A stretch of 64,000 nucleotides of DNA from Solea solea (GCF_958295425.1 NC_081144.1:25948327-26012326), one strand, 5' to 3'. Counted from the stretch's first letter, positions 1 to 11,532 are shown. Notes: generated from the sequence alone by a model not told the origin. Numbers and translations are program-made.

Positions 1-412
1 TTACATATATTAACTTGTTTTCATGGTCACATATATGTTAGTTATGGAGGTCTACTTACATATATTAACTTGTTTTCATGGTCACATATATGTTAGTTAT
101 GGAGGTCTACTTACATATATTAACTTGTTTTCATGGTCACATATATGTTAGTTATGGAGGTCTACTTGCATATATTAACTTGTTTTCATGGTCACGTATA
201 TGTTAGTCATGGAGGTCTACTTACATATATTAACTTGTTTTCATGGTCACATATATGTTAGTTATGGAGGTCTACTTACATATATTAACTTGTTTTCATG
301 GCCACATATATGTTAGTTATGGAGGTCTACTTACATATATTAACTTGTTTTCATGGTCACATATATGTTAGTTATGGAGGTCTACTTACGTATATTAACT
401 TGTTTTCATGGT
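1..412. repeat. 55-bp tandem minisatellite, about 7.5 copies, truncated by the window edge
   Basis: A unit beginning TTACATATATTAACTTG recurs at 1, 56, 111, 166, 221, 276, 331 and 386, so the period is exactly 55 bp. Copies differ by only a few transitions, for example at the copies starting at 166 and 386. The last copy breaks off after about 27 bp, where unique sequence starts. The array already runs at base 1, so its true length is unknown. The low divergence suggests recent expansion or homogenisation. Confidence 0.97.
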
Positions 413-2161
413 TAAAAACCTCCTAATCGCTGCAAACGAGCCGATCAAAATATCTCCTCACTGACGCTCTCGTCAGCCGCGCTGTTTCAGACCAAAACCA
501 CACCCCCAGAACGTGGACTGTGTTGTGATTGGCCAGCCAACGAGAGCTTTCCTACTGTCCTGTGATTGGCCAGGTACCTGGAAGTGACGTAATAGATAGT
601 CCAGCTCTCAGATACACAGCTCCCACTCTGGCACGGTGGATGCTCTGCATCTCAGCAGCTACAACGAGAGTAGTTCTTCTTCTTCTGCGGTTGAATGTAC
701 GCAACCGGAGTTGCCCGGACTAGTGCGGACTAGACTAGTGTGATGCTTTTCTGTCACCCAATCAGCTGACTGTGGTGGGTGGAGCCGGTCTACCTCCACC
801 CTGACCATACCATTTTACTCTGGTGTAAAGGGAGGGGTGCCAAAGAATGGAAAATTTGGGGCTGGTGATTTTGTTTCTATTCCTAATGGAAATGAAAGTG
901 AAGAAACTAAAGCAAACAGTAAAAGTTCTCTTCATTTGTATTATGAAAAATAAAATAAGAGCTGCGTGTAAAATAAACATGTCACCACTGATCCAGAACT
1001 GTCTGTAACTTATAACAGCTCCTGGTCTCTCTCTTCTGTCTCTCCCCCTCCCCCACACTCCGTTACATTTCTCTCATCCATTTTTCCTTTCACCGCAACC
1101 TGTCTAGGCAGATGTTGCATGTTCTGGTTCTCTCCTCTGATGCTTTAGTGTTTGTTGGGTAATCGGTTGAGTTTCTCTTCTGCCTTGAAATAACGTATGT
1201 TATGATTTGGTGGTACAGAATAGAATTAAAGTTATTTACATGATGACACATGGATGATGAATGTCCATGCACAGAAGTGAAGCACATGAAGAAGAAGTTA
1301 GTTTTTCACTCAGGTTTGATGAAAACTCATTGGTTGTTTGTCTTGATTTCTCTTCATGTTTTTGGACGTTTTTGGAGACAATCTGTTACCTTCTCGCTGT
1401 GAGGGGGAGATTCTAACCACTGTACCACTATGTGACCAAAACACCAGTCCTCTCAGAATCAAAGTCTCCTGCTGAATCCGTACATGCTCGAACTCGACAT
1501 TATAATCTAATTTTATAGATGCTCTGTCGTATTGATCATGTCTGTCAGTCTCAGTGTGAGAATGGGCTTTTCTCAGGTCGTACTCTTCAGCGAGAATAGA
1601 GCGTAATGGCCGTATCCAGCAGCCATCATCCATAAATGCACTAACAGAGGATTCTCAGCGTTTTGATAACTGTAGCAGAACTGCTGCATCATTCACATCA
1701 AGTGCTGTCATTTTTCCCCCTGGTATTTTCTGTCATTACCGAAGCCCCCTCTTCACCGCGGTGATGTATTCCTGCAGTGAGATCTTTATTCCTCGCTGGC
1801 CTCTTCATTTTAATATTCACCAAACACTTTGAATATACCATGAGGCTTATGCTGCGGCTCCACTGCCCTAATTGCAGAGATATAATGTTCCTCTCGTAAG
1901 ATTTATGAGCTATTAATCTGCTCGTGCAGCATGATTCATGAGTCTCGGAGTTGGGAGACATATGATTAGAGTTATTCATTTGTCATGGCTGCGGGAGACA
2001 TCAGGCTTTAAGCTGCAGCTATTTCATCCAAACCACAGTGATTCTCCATGCACTTGCTTTCACTTCCTCAGCGAGTCATGCTAACGTGACGTATATGAAA
2101 AATACAGCAGCTTCAAAAAGTGAGAGGATTTTCATCTAAGTCACAGCATCACAGTGTGTTT
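413..2161. other. Unique non-coding stretch, no gene recognised
   Basis: Small open frames here (up to about 107 codons) have no recognisable domain and look random. The first 250 bases are relatively CpG-rich. The part from about 1730 to 2050 is free of simple repeats, has mixed composition and several TAAT/ATTA cores, and could be a conserved non-coding element, but this cannot be judged from one sequence. Confidence 0.6.
528..592. promoter_or_regulatory. Candidate regulatory cluster: two inverted CCAAT boxes and a CRE-like site
   Basis: Two copies of GTGATTGGCCAG (ATTGG cores at 528-532 and 565-569) are followed by TGACGTAA at 585-592. This spacing of NF-Y-type and CREB/ATF-type sites resembles a vertebrate proximal promoter. 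However, no coding exon or clear transcription start follows, and a dispersed transposon family in this window carries similar motifs. It could be an old transposon relic or chance. Confidence 0.25.
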
Positions 2162-2685
2162 CAGGGTTCTCACGGGTCCTTGAAATCCTTGTGAATGTCC
2201 TTGAAAGTTTTTGAAAATCACCCTAAACAGACATGGGTCCTTGAAAGTGCTTGAATGTTATACAGTAGAGAAGTGAAGTTTGTGATTTGTGTTTGTGACG
2301 ACGCCACCTACTGTTTGATGCCCTGCGTTGCTTGATGGACGTAGACGAGGCCGACGCAGGACAGACGTGGAGACATCATGACTCACTGTCCACTGTCTGT
2401 CTCTCTGCCGCTGACGCGAGAGTCCGTGCAGAACAATGAGCGAGTAAAGTTAAGAAAGAGAGAGAAAATGACGACGTGACATGGGAAATCTCTGTCTCAC
2501 CAAAGACAAAAGACAACATATATTTGAGGACAATCACTTGTCCAGATGCAGAGCTGCTGCACATCAAAAAAAGAGGACGCCATCATGGACCGAGACACAA
2601 GCTGAGTCAGCACATTCTGTCCTTGAATTTGAGGGAATTGGTCCTGGAAAGTCCTTGGATTTGATCCAAGGTGTGGGAACCTTTG
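2162..2685 (+). mobile_element. Non-autonomous DNA transposon-like element, hAT-like ends, copy 1
   Basis: The left end reads CAGGGTTCTCAC. The right end, around 2671-2685, is a diverged inverse of it, best seen in the copy ending at 29661 (GTGAGAACCCTG). Related copies lie at 29102-29661 (+), 33505-33905 (-) and 60077-60440 (-). The interior holds conserved blocks, such as the one at about 2290-2320 and the block around AACAATGAGCGAGTAAAG, but no intact transposase. hAT superfamily is inferred from the CAGGG-type terminus. I could not see a convincing 8-bp target duplication at this copy. Confidence 0.65.
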
Positions 2686-2825
2686 TGCCAAAAATAATAT
2701 TTATAAATGTTTTATTAAAGACACAAATTAAAAAACGTTTCATTGATTAAAATGACGATTAAAGGTTTTTCTAATGGAAAATAAGTCATGAATGTTTCCT
2801 GTATAAAATTTAAATTTCAGCTTTT

Positions 2826-2890
2826 ATTTCTCTCTGATGTTTCAGCTGTTGTTGTTTTTAAAGTGCTTTAAATAAAGTTGGATTGAATGA
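2826..2890 (+). mobile_element. Probable LINE 3' tail fragment
   Basis: The sequence TTTTTAAAGTGCTTTAAATAAAG followed by TTGGATTGAATGAAT has the form of a fish LINE 3' terminus: a short poly(A)-like signal followed by a simple TTGA-type repeat. Only the tail is present. A related tail in the opposite orientation occurs near 5350-5410. Confidence 0.35.
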
Positions 2891-3519
2891 ATCGATGTCA
2901 TTTCAAAGTTACATTTGTTTTTTTAATCTTTTCTACTCTTAAAAGGGATGAAAATATAGATTTAACGATATGAAGCGACAGGTAGTTCAAAAGTTTTTCA
3001 CCTCTGCTTTTCCTTAGATTACAGTCGCTGCAGTTTTATCAGATTATTTTCCTTTTATTGACTCCATCTGTTCACTGTCTCACCTCCTGCTCGTGTGGAC
3101 TCTCTCACAAAAACACACTCTGTGTGTCTTTGTCTCCGGTGGCCGTGCAGGTGATGATGTTTGTGTGAAATGACCTTTTAAAAAAGCACTGTGGTTTCAC
3201 TTTGTGTTTATGGCTTTTTATAAACTCCATCTTTGTCCCAGTGTCCACCCTGAGTGTCCGTCCTTGACCTCAGAAGTCGTTGGTGTGACGCTTGTTACTT
3301 TTAAGTGTCGACACAAAGTGTTTCAAAAACCACACGTGTACATTGGAAGGACTCTGTCTGTCTCAGTTTAGCGGCGTGTAGATCAGACCACAAGACCCCC
3401 GACCAATCATCGCACACGACACTACGCGAGGTCATAGGTCATCGGGGAGGCGGGGCAAAAAGTTTTCAGTCATGGCAACTGAAGACTTGTGGGCGAGACA
3501 CAGAAAAGTATGGACCTGG
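2891..3519. other. Non-coding stretch, nothing recognised
   Basis: AT-rich single-copy-looking sequence. No domain-bearing open frame, tRNA-like fold or repeat family was recognised. Confidence 0.5.
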
Positions 3520-3615
3520 ACGTCTGTCCTGGACCGTCTGTCCTGGGCCGTCTGTCCTGGACCGTCTGTCCTGGACCGTCTGTCCTGGACCGTCTGTCCT
3601 TGGCCGTCTGTCCTT
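3520..3615. repeat. 14-bp tandem repeat, about 7 copies
   Basis: The unit CCGTCTGTCCTGGA repeats head to tail with single-base variants (GGGCC, TTGGCC) in the third and last copies. The 146-codon frame across it (3305-3745) and the antisense frame reading GQTVQDRR-type repeats are by-products of the array. Confidence 0.93.
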
Positions 3616-4535
3616 CAGTGACAACATGAGCTCAGTTATGTCTGTATGTTTCACCGCGTCAGAGCATGTAACATCCAGGAGAGTGTTGACATTTTTGAAA
3701 GGACATTTTGTGATAGTGAGGACATTTTTGAATGTGAGGACATGATATAAAAGTGGTTTAGTCTTTTCCTTGTTTCCTGTTTCATTTCTAAAGTTTTACT
3801 TTCTGTCCGTCCTCACTGGCGTATTTAGTTTCTGTCCCGATGTCTTCGTCAGTTCATGATGAAGTTAATCCACTTTGTTGCTTGAGTTTAAAAGTATTAT
3901 TTTGTTTTTTTGTGTCCCTGGGATAGAACCCGGGATTGTTGTGTTGTGAGTTCATGCAGCTGCTCTGCTCTCCTCCAGCTCTCTCTTGGTAAAAGACATT
4001 TGGTTATTCTTGAATCCTTCTTCCTGGTGAACTCAAACCTCATCAGATGTCTTTGATACTCGTACGTAGGTTGCTGCTCTCGTAAAAGTCTCATCTGAGA
4101 GGAGAAAGCAGACGCAGTACATGACATAAAAGAGAATCAGCAGAGAGGTTGAAGATTTAGAGTTTGTGCTGACCTAATACGACCTGAGCTGACCACAGCA
4201 ACACTCTCCGCTGCTGCTTTTTCCTCTGACAGTCGAGAGAGTCCGTCACACTCGACTGAACACTTTCATTTGTACACTGTAACCCTCTGACCCACACACA
4301 CACACACACACACACTCTGGGTTTATTCTAGGACCTGTAAAGACGTAACAAACACAAGTATTATGACACAGTGGATGTTTCCCGGCTCACTTAGGTTCAG
4401 ACTCTGAGTCAGTCTTGTTTTTATTGGGTCTGGTTCTGACCCGTTTGTTATCGAGTCCAGGTCTTGGTTCATCACAGGATGTGGAGTTTCCCTGCACTCT
4501 GTTCCACTCTGATGTCATTGATCCAGGACTTTTCC
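3616..4535. other. Non-coding stretch with one CA microsatellite
   Basis: No coding exon recognised. It includes (CA)n at about 4293-4315. The small antisense frame at 3897-4127 has no recognisable domain. Confidence 0.5.
4293..4315. repeat. (CA)n microsatellite
   Basis: An uninterrupted CA dinucleotide run of about 12 units. Confidence 0.95.
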
Positions 4536-4700
4536 ACGCTCTCAGTTTCAGTGTCCAGTGTGGAATCAACCGTGAGACGACACACGTGGACACAACGGGA
4601 CATTTACGTCATTTAGTGCTTTTCCACGACACAGTTCTAGCACGACTCAGCTCGGCTAGTTTCTTTTTCTCCTCCATCATCAGTGATAGAACCTGATACC
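4536..4700 (+). mobile_element. Dispersed MITE-like element, CRE-carrying family, partial copy
   Basis: The segments GTGTGGAATCAACCGTGAGA, CACAGTTCTAGCACGACTCA and ATCATCAGTGATAGAACCTG recur in the same order at about 7757-7880. Reverse-strand relatives are at 14785-15150 and 22490-22806. No coding capacity is seen. The DNA-transposon class is inferred from dispersion, short length and palindromic tendency. Confidence 0.45.
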
Positions 4701-5092
4701 TGCTGTTATTTTTGTCCACAAAGCAGAATTATTCAGTTGGAGCAAAGAAAATATTCACATTTAAGAAGCTGCAAACATTTAAGAAAACGATTCATACAGA
4801 CTAGTGTCTGTATGTGTCAATGAATGTTCAGGTGCTGGAAACAAGGTTTTTTACAGGGGTTTGATTTTGTATTTTTCCAGTTTATTTTGACACTTCCTGT
4901 TTTGATCCCTGGTCTTTGTCTTCTTCCCCACCTGCGTCTCATCACCTTCATTTACACTCTTTTTTTCTCTGCCCCGGTTTACCTTGAGTTTTTGGGATCC
5001 TTGTGCCAGGGTTTGGTCTTACTCTGAACTTATAAACAAAACACAAAAGCAGTGAAACAACAAAATACACAAAGAGATTTAGAAACCTGGAC
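4701..5092. other. AT-rich non-coding stretch
   Basis: No gene recognised. A short stretch near 4880-4990 is pyrimidine-rich. The small frames (67-76 codons) are not supported as genes. Confidence 0.45.
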
Positions 5093-5245
5093 AGACGAGC
5101 AGACATATCGCCAATAAGTTTGAAGAAATTTGAGAAAATCATCTGCAAAGAATGTAATGCTGCAACTTCGTCATTCAAATTAAGGAATAGGAGTGGTTCT
5201 AGAATAGATCCCTGCGGGACACCACATGTAATGACTCCACTTTTG
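5093..5245 (-). mobile_element. LINE reverse-transcriptase fragment (degraded)
   Basis: On the minus strand, about 5224 down to 5190 encodes CGVPQGSILEPLLFL, the conserved fingers/palm motif of non-LTR retrotransposon reverse transcriptases. Further along, around 5152-5132, FFADDFL is readable in a shifted frame and matches the catalytic F/YADD box. The shift between the motifs shows the element is broken. The rest of ORF2 is missing or too diverged to recognise. An L2/CR1-like clade is likely but not provable here. Confidence 0.62.
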
Positions 5246-5344
5246 ATGATAGATAAAAGCGTGGAAGCATGTAGCTCCAGTAATATTTAAATGAAATGAA
5301 ATACAGTGTGGAATTTGGTTTAGCCATTTATTTTTGTGTATTCC

Positions 5345-5412
5345 TGTTTGTTGTAAAAGAGTCAAGTCAGCTATATTTCTACAGCACATTTAAAAATAAC
5401 CAAGTGCATTAC
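5345..5412 (-). mobile_element. LINE 3' tail fragment
   Basis: Read on the minus strand this is TGCACTTGGTTATTTTTAAA followed by a short AT-rich end. That matches the typical 3' end of an abundant fish LINE family, in which TTTAAATGTGCTATATAAA precedes a GACTTGA-type repeat. It lies just upstream (minus sense) of the RT fragment and looks like a separate insertion. Confidence 0.38.
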
Positions 5413-6011
5413 AACATGAACATAAAATAAACCAGTAAATCATGATTAAAAAGTAAGACATTAAAATGGTTGAGTAGTAAAGTGTCAGATCTGTCTGGAT
5501 AAAATATGATGAAGTCATGTTCATACTTAGTTTGAAGGTAAACATGTGGCCCGACAGAAAACTAGGACTCCTCAGAGTCAGATTATATTTTAATGCTGTA
5601 AAAGCTGACGTACAGATGTTCATTTTGTTCTGTAGCTGGAGGAGATGAGAGCAAAAGAAGAGCAGTTAGAGTTTTTCAGATGTGGAACAGATTGTCAGGA
5701 TGACTGCGTCGTGTCCTGTGGCTAAAAAAGACCGCCTGCTTCATTTCATTTTGGTCCAAAGCTCACAATTAAGACTCCGGCTAGAAACGAGGGGGAGCTT
5801 TCATGCTGCGATGAAACCATCCACGCTGCACTTTTAAAGCTGTGGGTTTCATCACGACCTAAAAAGGCCACAGCAGATTAACTTTTAAAGAAAGAACCCC
5901 GCAGACTTTAAGCGAATAAATCCGTCAAAGCTTTGTCCAATCAAACAAACTTTTAAAAGACGGCAAACAGCCGCGACCCAAATCACAATAAGAGCTGTGG
6001 CAAGAGACTAA
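5413..6011. other. Non-coding stretch, possible conserved non-coding element at about 5690-6005
   Basis: No open frame with a recognisable domain. The 5690-6005 part has no simple repeats or transposon hallmarks and balanced composition, and it has several TTTTAAAG and AATCAAAC blocks. It could be regulatory, but cross-species alignment is the only real test. Confidence 0.4.
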
Positions 6012-6220
6012 TGCTGTGTTTCCATCATGGTACGGTTTGGTTTGGAGCGGTAAAGTCCTGGTTCAGGCTTGTGTTCAGACTTGTGGGCCACACTGTTGTA
6101 CCAGTGCGACAACATCGAGCGTGACACAACAGACAACAATGGAGCCACTCTTGTTCCACTCTGATTGAACCGTTCCATTCTTTGGCACCCGTGACGTCAC
6201 TCAGAGAATCTCAACGCTGA
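6012..6220 (+). mobile_element. MITE-like fragment with a palindromic CRE
   Basis: It opens with TGTTTCCATCATGGTACGG, which recurs in altered form at about 29695 (TGTCCATCATGGTTTGGAAT). Both are followed by an AGGCTTG(T/A)GTT block and an ACACAACA..CAATGGAG block. A perfect TGACGTCA sits at 6192-6199. It has no coding capacity. Family and superfamily are inferred. Confidence 0.4.
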
Positions 6221-7652
6221 TCGGTTTTCGTGTCACTGTACGAGGCCAGGTTTTTGCCAAGGTTGAAATTTGAGAGTTGAGAGAGAATGGAAAAAACGAG
6301 ACACCAATAAAACCTTTATTTTAACTGACAAAGTTTTAGATGCGATCGTTGGAGGTCAAGTTTCTCCCTTAACTGCCGACCAGAAATCTGTGAGTCAGAG
6401 TCTGACGCTAATTCAATGAAATATCTTGTTTAATGGACATGCTTTTATTGTGACGTGTCGGCGTTCTCTGCAGTATTTTGAGGGAAAGTTTATCAAAAAA
6501 GTTGAAGATGTGGTAAATCTGCTGTCAGCTCAGACTGGTGTTCAGTACCAGGGGCAGTAGAAGGATCAGATATTCATACTGTCACGTTCTGTGATTTATT
6601 GCTTGTTTGGTAAAAGAATTACAACTTAATTTTATTTGTTTACTTGTTATTTAAAATCTTAACTGAAAGGTTGGAAAAGTCCAAAACGATCACCTGTGAT
6701 CTGTCTGTGGGTCCCAACCCTATCTTTGGGAACCACTGTTTTGAAGCGACTCGTGTCTGTACTTGTGTGAGCCAGAGTGCTGGTTCTCCAGTGGTTACCG
6801 TGGGTTACCTTTGTGTAGACTGAATAGAACATCTGTGATCTAATAATATCCCCTGGACCATGAATATTTCATGTGTTTTTACAGCCATTTCTCAAATGTG
6901 CTTTGGTGAAGTCATTTCAGTCGTACATCTGGATGTCACCACACACCTCAGCAAATCAGGTCCCATTTCCTGCTCCAATTACTGACTCATGTTTAATTCA
7001 CGGCCGATACATACATTCTAATTTGACCGCGCTAAATTATTCAAACAAAAGATGATGAGAAGCGTTAGTGCAGTGACTTAATCACAGCAGAGAGTAAACT
7101 GTACATTTAGCCCCAGTTTCACCTTCACTGTGTTCAAGATTACATTCACTCTAAACATCATTACTTTGAGTAAATTAGCTTTTTTTGCAAATTTCCAAAT
7201 AAGTGGAAAAATTAAAAGAAGAGTCACAATAACGACTCATATCGCACATCTATTAAGTGTTGTCCACTCCATTTTAAGTTCAAATTAACTTTTTTTTAAC
7301 TTTTTTGAAAACAATTTCCTCCAAAAATGAAATATGTCCTGAATAAAAATGTATCTTTCTGTGAATACATACAAACATACATGCATGTTCAGCCTTTTTA
7401 TGAAGCAGAAATGAATCAATCATAACTTTCAACCACTAAAAGTTATTTTTCCGTCCAGGAATGCGAATAAATAACTTTTATTTAACATCAAGAAATAATA
7501 AGATAATTTTTTTATCTCTTCAGTTTGGCTCCGATACTCTGTTGTAAATAAATATGTGTAATAGAAAAATAGAATTTGGATTTAAAGATGTTTGGAATGA
7601 GAGAGAGAGTCAAAAAGCACGCAGACATGTGAGCCACACGCAGACACCATGA
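6221..7652. other. AT-rich non-coding stretch
   Basis: No gene recognised. The segment around 6700-6745 (GTGGGTCCCAACCC ... TTTGGGAACCACTG) resembles the terminal region of hAT-type elements and is probably a relic. The rest, especially 7080-7600, is AT-rich and featureless. Confidence 0.45.
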
Positions 7653-7698
7653 GTCAGCCGGGGTCAGCCGGGGTCAGCCGGGTTCAGCCGGGGTCAGG
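7653..7698. repeat. 10-bp GC-rich tandem repeat, about 4.5 copies
   Basis: GTCAGCCGGG repeats head to tail, with one T for G change. It is short and close to perfect. Confidence 0.85.
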
Positions 7699-7756
7699 GC
7701 CTTCCTCATCTGACCCCATGTTCACTCTGTCACAACACACACATGACTAATGCAGG

Positions 7757-8372
7757 GACGCTCTCAGTTTCAGTGTCCGGTGTGGAATCAACCGTGAGAC
7801 GACACAGTTCTAGCACGACTCAGCTCCACTCGTTTGTTTTTCTTCTCCATCATCAGTGATAGAACCTGCTGTTTCTTTTACTTCCTGCTCTGACGAGGTC
7901 CAGCTGATACTAAACTGTGACGTCATCAGACTGCCGGCCTCTGATTGGTCAGAGATTGTCGTCACTGAAGAGTCATGAGCGCGACGTCAAAGCAACAATG
8001 TCCAACTGTAGATCAAAGAGAAGAAAACCTGCGTTCATCTGCAACATTTAGCAAATGTGTTTTCACAGACAGCACCATCGTCACCACGTTCACTGGGATT
8101 TCACTTCAGTGACTGAAGGACTGAACCATTCTGTCAATTCTTCTGAACTAATGATTCTAATGATTCTAATGATTCACTTTCAGCCAAAACAACTGCTTTA
8201 CAAGTCACGTGTTTGTGTGTGTGTCGCGGAGAAAACCACGTCACCACAGTTTCATGCAGCTGTGATATGATGACTCCGCCCACGTTGAGGAGGAGCTATG
8301 AAGTCATACCAAACCGATAAGAGTCAGGCCGACCCGAGCTGGAACTGTATAGTGGAAAAGTGCCATTAGCAT
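7757..8372 (+). mobile_element. Dispersed MITE-like element, most complete copy, with CRE and CCAAT
   Basis: This is the longest copy of a family also seen at 4536-4700, 14785-15150 (-), 22490-22806 (-) and 25962-26105. It carries a perfect TGACGTCA (7918-7925) and an ATTGG CCAAT box (7944-7948). Downstream lie the block at about 8005-8030 (AACTGTAGATCAAAGAGAAG), the block at about 8075-8140, and a right end near CTATAGTGGAAAAGTGCCATTA-like sequence. No protein is encoded. The small frames are incidental. Confidence 0.52.
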
Positions 8373-8525
8373 CAAAACAAGTGCACTACAAGAAACTATG
8401 TTTGCCCCTAGAGAATGAAAGTGGTAAAAAAAAATGAATTTAAAAACTTCAAATATGAACGGTTAATTTGTAATGTAGTTTTTTTTAATTTGCTCTGAAT
8501 GAGTTGTTGTAATTGCATAATTCTA

Positions 8526-8692
8526 AGCCAGGGTTTCTCAATCCCTGCTCAGACACATCTGATTCAAACAGTCAGCTCATCATGACGCTCTGCAGGAGCC
8601 TGATAACGAGCCAGTCACTGGACTCAGGTGTGTTTGAGCGGGGAAACATCTTAAAAAAGGGCAGGACCAGGACCAGGTTTGTGGATCCTGTT
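8526..8692. mobile_element. Palindromic hAT-like MITE relic
   Basis: It starts CCAGGGTTTCTCAATCCC. It has inverted internal arms: CATCTGATTCAAACAGTCAG with CTCATCATGACGCTCTGCAG on the left, and GCCTGATAACGAGCCAGTCA with GGACTCAGGTGTGTTTGAGC on the right. This arrangement is familiar from a very abundant fish element family. The distal terminus is too diverged to place exactly. Confidence 0.45.
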
Positions 8693-11532
8693 TTAAGCAA
8701 CTACACACTGGAACGTTTGAGCCACTTTTGTGTTAATAATATATATAATAAGTAATATTCCTTCACCCAAATGAATGAATGATTGTCAGCTGGGGGACAA
8801 AGTCTTATTGTTACAGTCTTTGTCCATAAAGTTGTAGTTTTGCAGGAAATCCTGTCGAGTCAGAAACAGACCATGAGAACAGACCATAACAGCCATCATT
8901 TACTGCTTGTGGTGCTTTTGAGAAAATGCTGCTGCTCTTTTTCAGAACCTGCTCCGGGTTTGGTCCGGATAACAACTGTTTCAGTGAAGTGACTGTTGAA
9001 AAAGATTAATTGTTCTGCTCTAATGACCGTCCACATCTTCAACATGCTCATTCCACCTTAAGTGCTTACACTGTGGTTGTGATGACATTAGTAAATTCAC
9101 TTAAAATGTCCACGTCTGATGCGTCTGAAGGCAGCAGAGGTAAATCTCCTGCGAGCCTGTCGCACTCAGCACCTAAAGCTGTTGACTTTGTGAATTGTGG
9201 ACACTAACGGAGCCAACTGTGCACACACAGGTGAAGTAACAAATGTTTTCCCCTCACCCTGGGACAATAAAGAGGACCATAAAGGAATGGATGATTCCAT
9301 TAGCAGGTGGCGGCAAAACTGCTGAGTGTCGAGGGAGATGAAGGCTCCAGTCGCGTCATCCGAGGGTCGGGAGTTCAGGAAGAGACGGTGTCCAGAACAC
9401 GGCGTGTTCGGTCACCACCGAGTTTAGCTGTGAGATGCACAATTCAAGGTTGTGAAATCAAAGTTTTGCCTTTGACGCGCTGGGACAGACTCGTGCCAAA
9501 CAGCCTCAGGTTGTTAGCTGCCGCTGCTGAATGTGCTGCCGAGCAGATAACAGAAAGAAAATCCTGCAGCGACTGAGAGAAGCAGAAGAGAAAGCTTTAT
9601 GACTGTAACACTGTCAATGGAGCCATTGTGGGACGACTAAAGAATATGTGACCTTATCTTTTGTTATCTTACCTTATTAGTATGGAGATTAGTCCTGAAA
9701 TGGAACTGAAATTCTCCTCTCATTTCTAAATGAAAACACAAGTGTGCATGAGGCCTGAATCCAGAGTCGTGACCATTAGCTCAGATACATTAGTGGCAAC
9801 AATAGCACACATTTGGATGGTGCAGGGCTAAATGGATCCACAGCGCCCCCTAGAAAATGTAAACATCCCCCGCAGCTGCTTTCTTGTTTATCAGGATAAG
9901 ACTGAGCAAAAACTCTCCTGCACATGTGACCTAAAGACAAACTCCTCCTGAGCTTTGGAAGAGGTCAATCTAGACAAGGTAAGGAGTCAAGGTTTCACTC
10001 AAAACATGAAACTGTTCTAACTCTGCGATAGAAGGTCCGATCACAACCAAACTCACTCCTCACACTGACATGTGCATGGGTGTGCGAGGACCTTGCAGTC
10101 CTTTGTGTTTCATTTTGCTGGCAGCTAACTATGCTGTGCTGGATTTACACCACTTATGGGGTCGGTTCTATGCCAAATTAGAGAGTGACTAAAACCTGAT
10201 TTAGCAAACACTTGCTAATTACTGAGGTTATAAAATATGAAGTAAGAGGTGGTGCTAACCGACCTCTGGAGACTCCATCCATTATTTAAATCAAATCTGT
10301 GGTCCTGACACATGAACAGTTGGTGCGGACTGGAAATGGGCCACTTCATTCACAAATACGTTGGCTCATACACGCCAGTGAACATGTGGTCGCTGTCTGT
10401 GTAATGGAGTCATAATTATGGCTTCCCTGCTCATAAATCTCAATCAGAGGACGCGACACTGCGGCTGCTCGCTCTCGCACCGCGATGACGGGACAAACAA
10501 TGACAGATAGGTGACAGAGGAATGAACCACAGAGAGGTGATGATGATGATGATGATGGTGATGATCACATGCTGTGGAGAGACACGCTTCACACATTTAT
10601 TACTGCCTGGATTTGAGTGTTATGTTTGTTTTCATGCATTCATCGCAGTTAACTGGGGACCAACGTTGACGCGGGATTTCATCACTCACATGTTTTTAGT
10701 ATGAGTGTGGTGTTAAAGGTAACGGGTGGGAGATCTTTTTCACCAGCAGTTTTTACTGTATTGCTTAAAATCCTCTTCACACAGAAGAATTGCCCTCCCG
10801 CTCAATGCCAGAGCCAATGCTAGCGTGCTAAATCCAATCAGACAGTTGCAGCAATGTTGTGTCAGAAAAGGCACGAAAGACGTCTTTTAGGAAAACTACT
10901 GCCAAGGAAAAGTCTGACGCAGAGCGACCAAGACCAGAGTGAACAAGTATCTAAAAAAGTTAGTGTCACTGAATCCGTGTGAAACCAACGCTCTTTTTGA
11001 ACAACCGTTGAAGAAAGAGGCTTCGACTTTGGAATTCAAATCGTAGCATGCTTGAAACGTTTTTAAGAAAAAAACCTTCGTTTCCATTTGAAAATGAAAA
11101 TTTCTGTTTACTTTTGTGTTTTTGTGATATCACACGTTAGAATGACCACACAACATCTTCCCTCCACCGAAACATAACTATGTGTCGTATGCAGGAAATA
11201 CCCTGTTTTGCCCCCTAGTGGTAGCATAAATGACAGCAATCTGGTCCCTTGGTTTTGTCGTCATCAGCAGTTTTGGTGCGGTGTCCATCGGCAGCTCGCT
11301 TCATGGTTAAAGCCCTGACTGTCTGTGACTGCAGAGCCCGGTCTTCTTTTCAGCCCAAACCCTAACCTCACTAACACCTGTGGACAAAAACTTACCTCAG
11401 GGTCAAGGATCAAAACCACCAACAGGTAAGTTTCAGTTGGAGGACAAGTGGTTTTTTTGGGATTCTCCCTCTTAGTTCAGGTCCTGTTTTTTATTACATC
11501 TATATATTCACATTTTATTTTATCTTTACATT
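8693..11532. other. Long non-coding stretch without recognisable genes
   Basis: No exon with domain content was seen. Minor items: a possible LINE 3' tail at about 9245-9285 (CCTGGGACAATAAAGAGG), a GATGATG run at about 10537-10566, and a short palindrome-poor single-copy segment elsewhere. The 89-codon frame at 9307-9576 has no recognised motif. Confidence 0.5.

Noticed and set aside
1..412. CRISPR-like direct repeats
   Set aside because: The copies abut directly with no unique spacers and the context is vertebrate, so this is a minisatellite.
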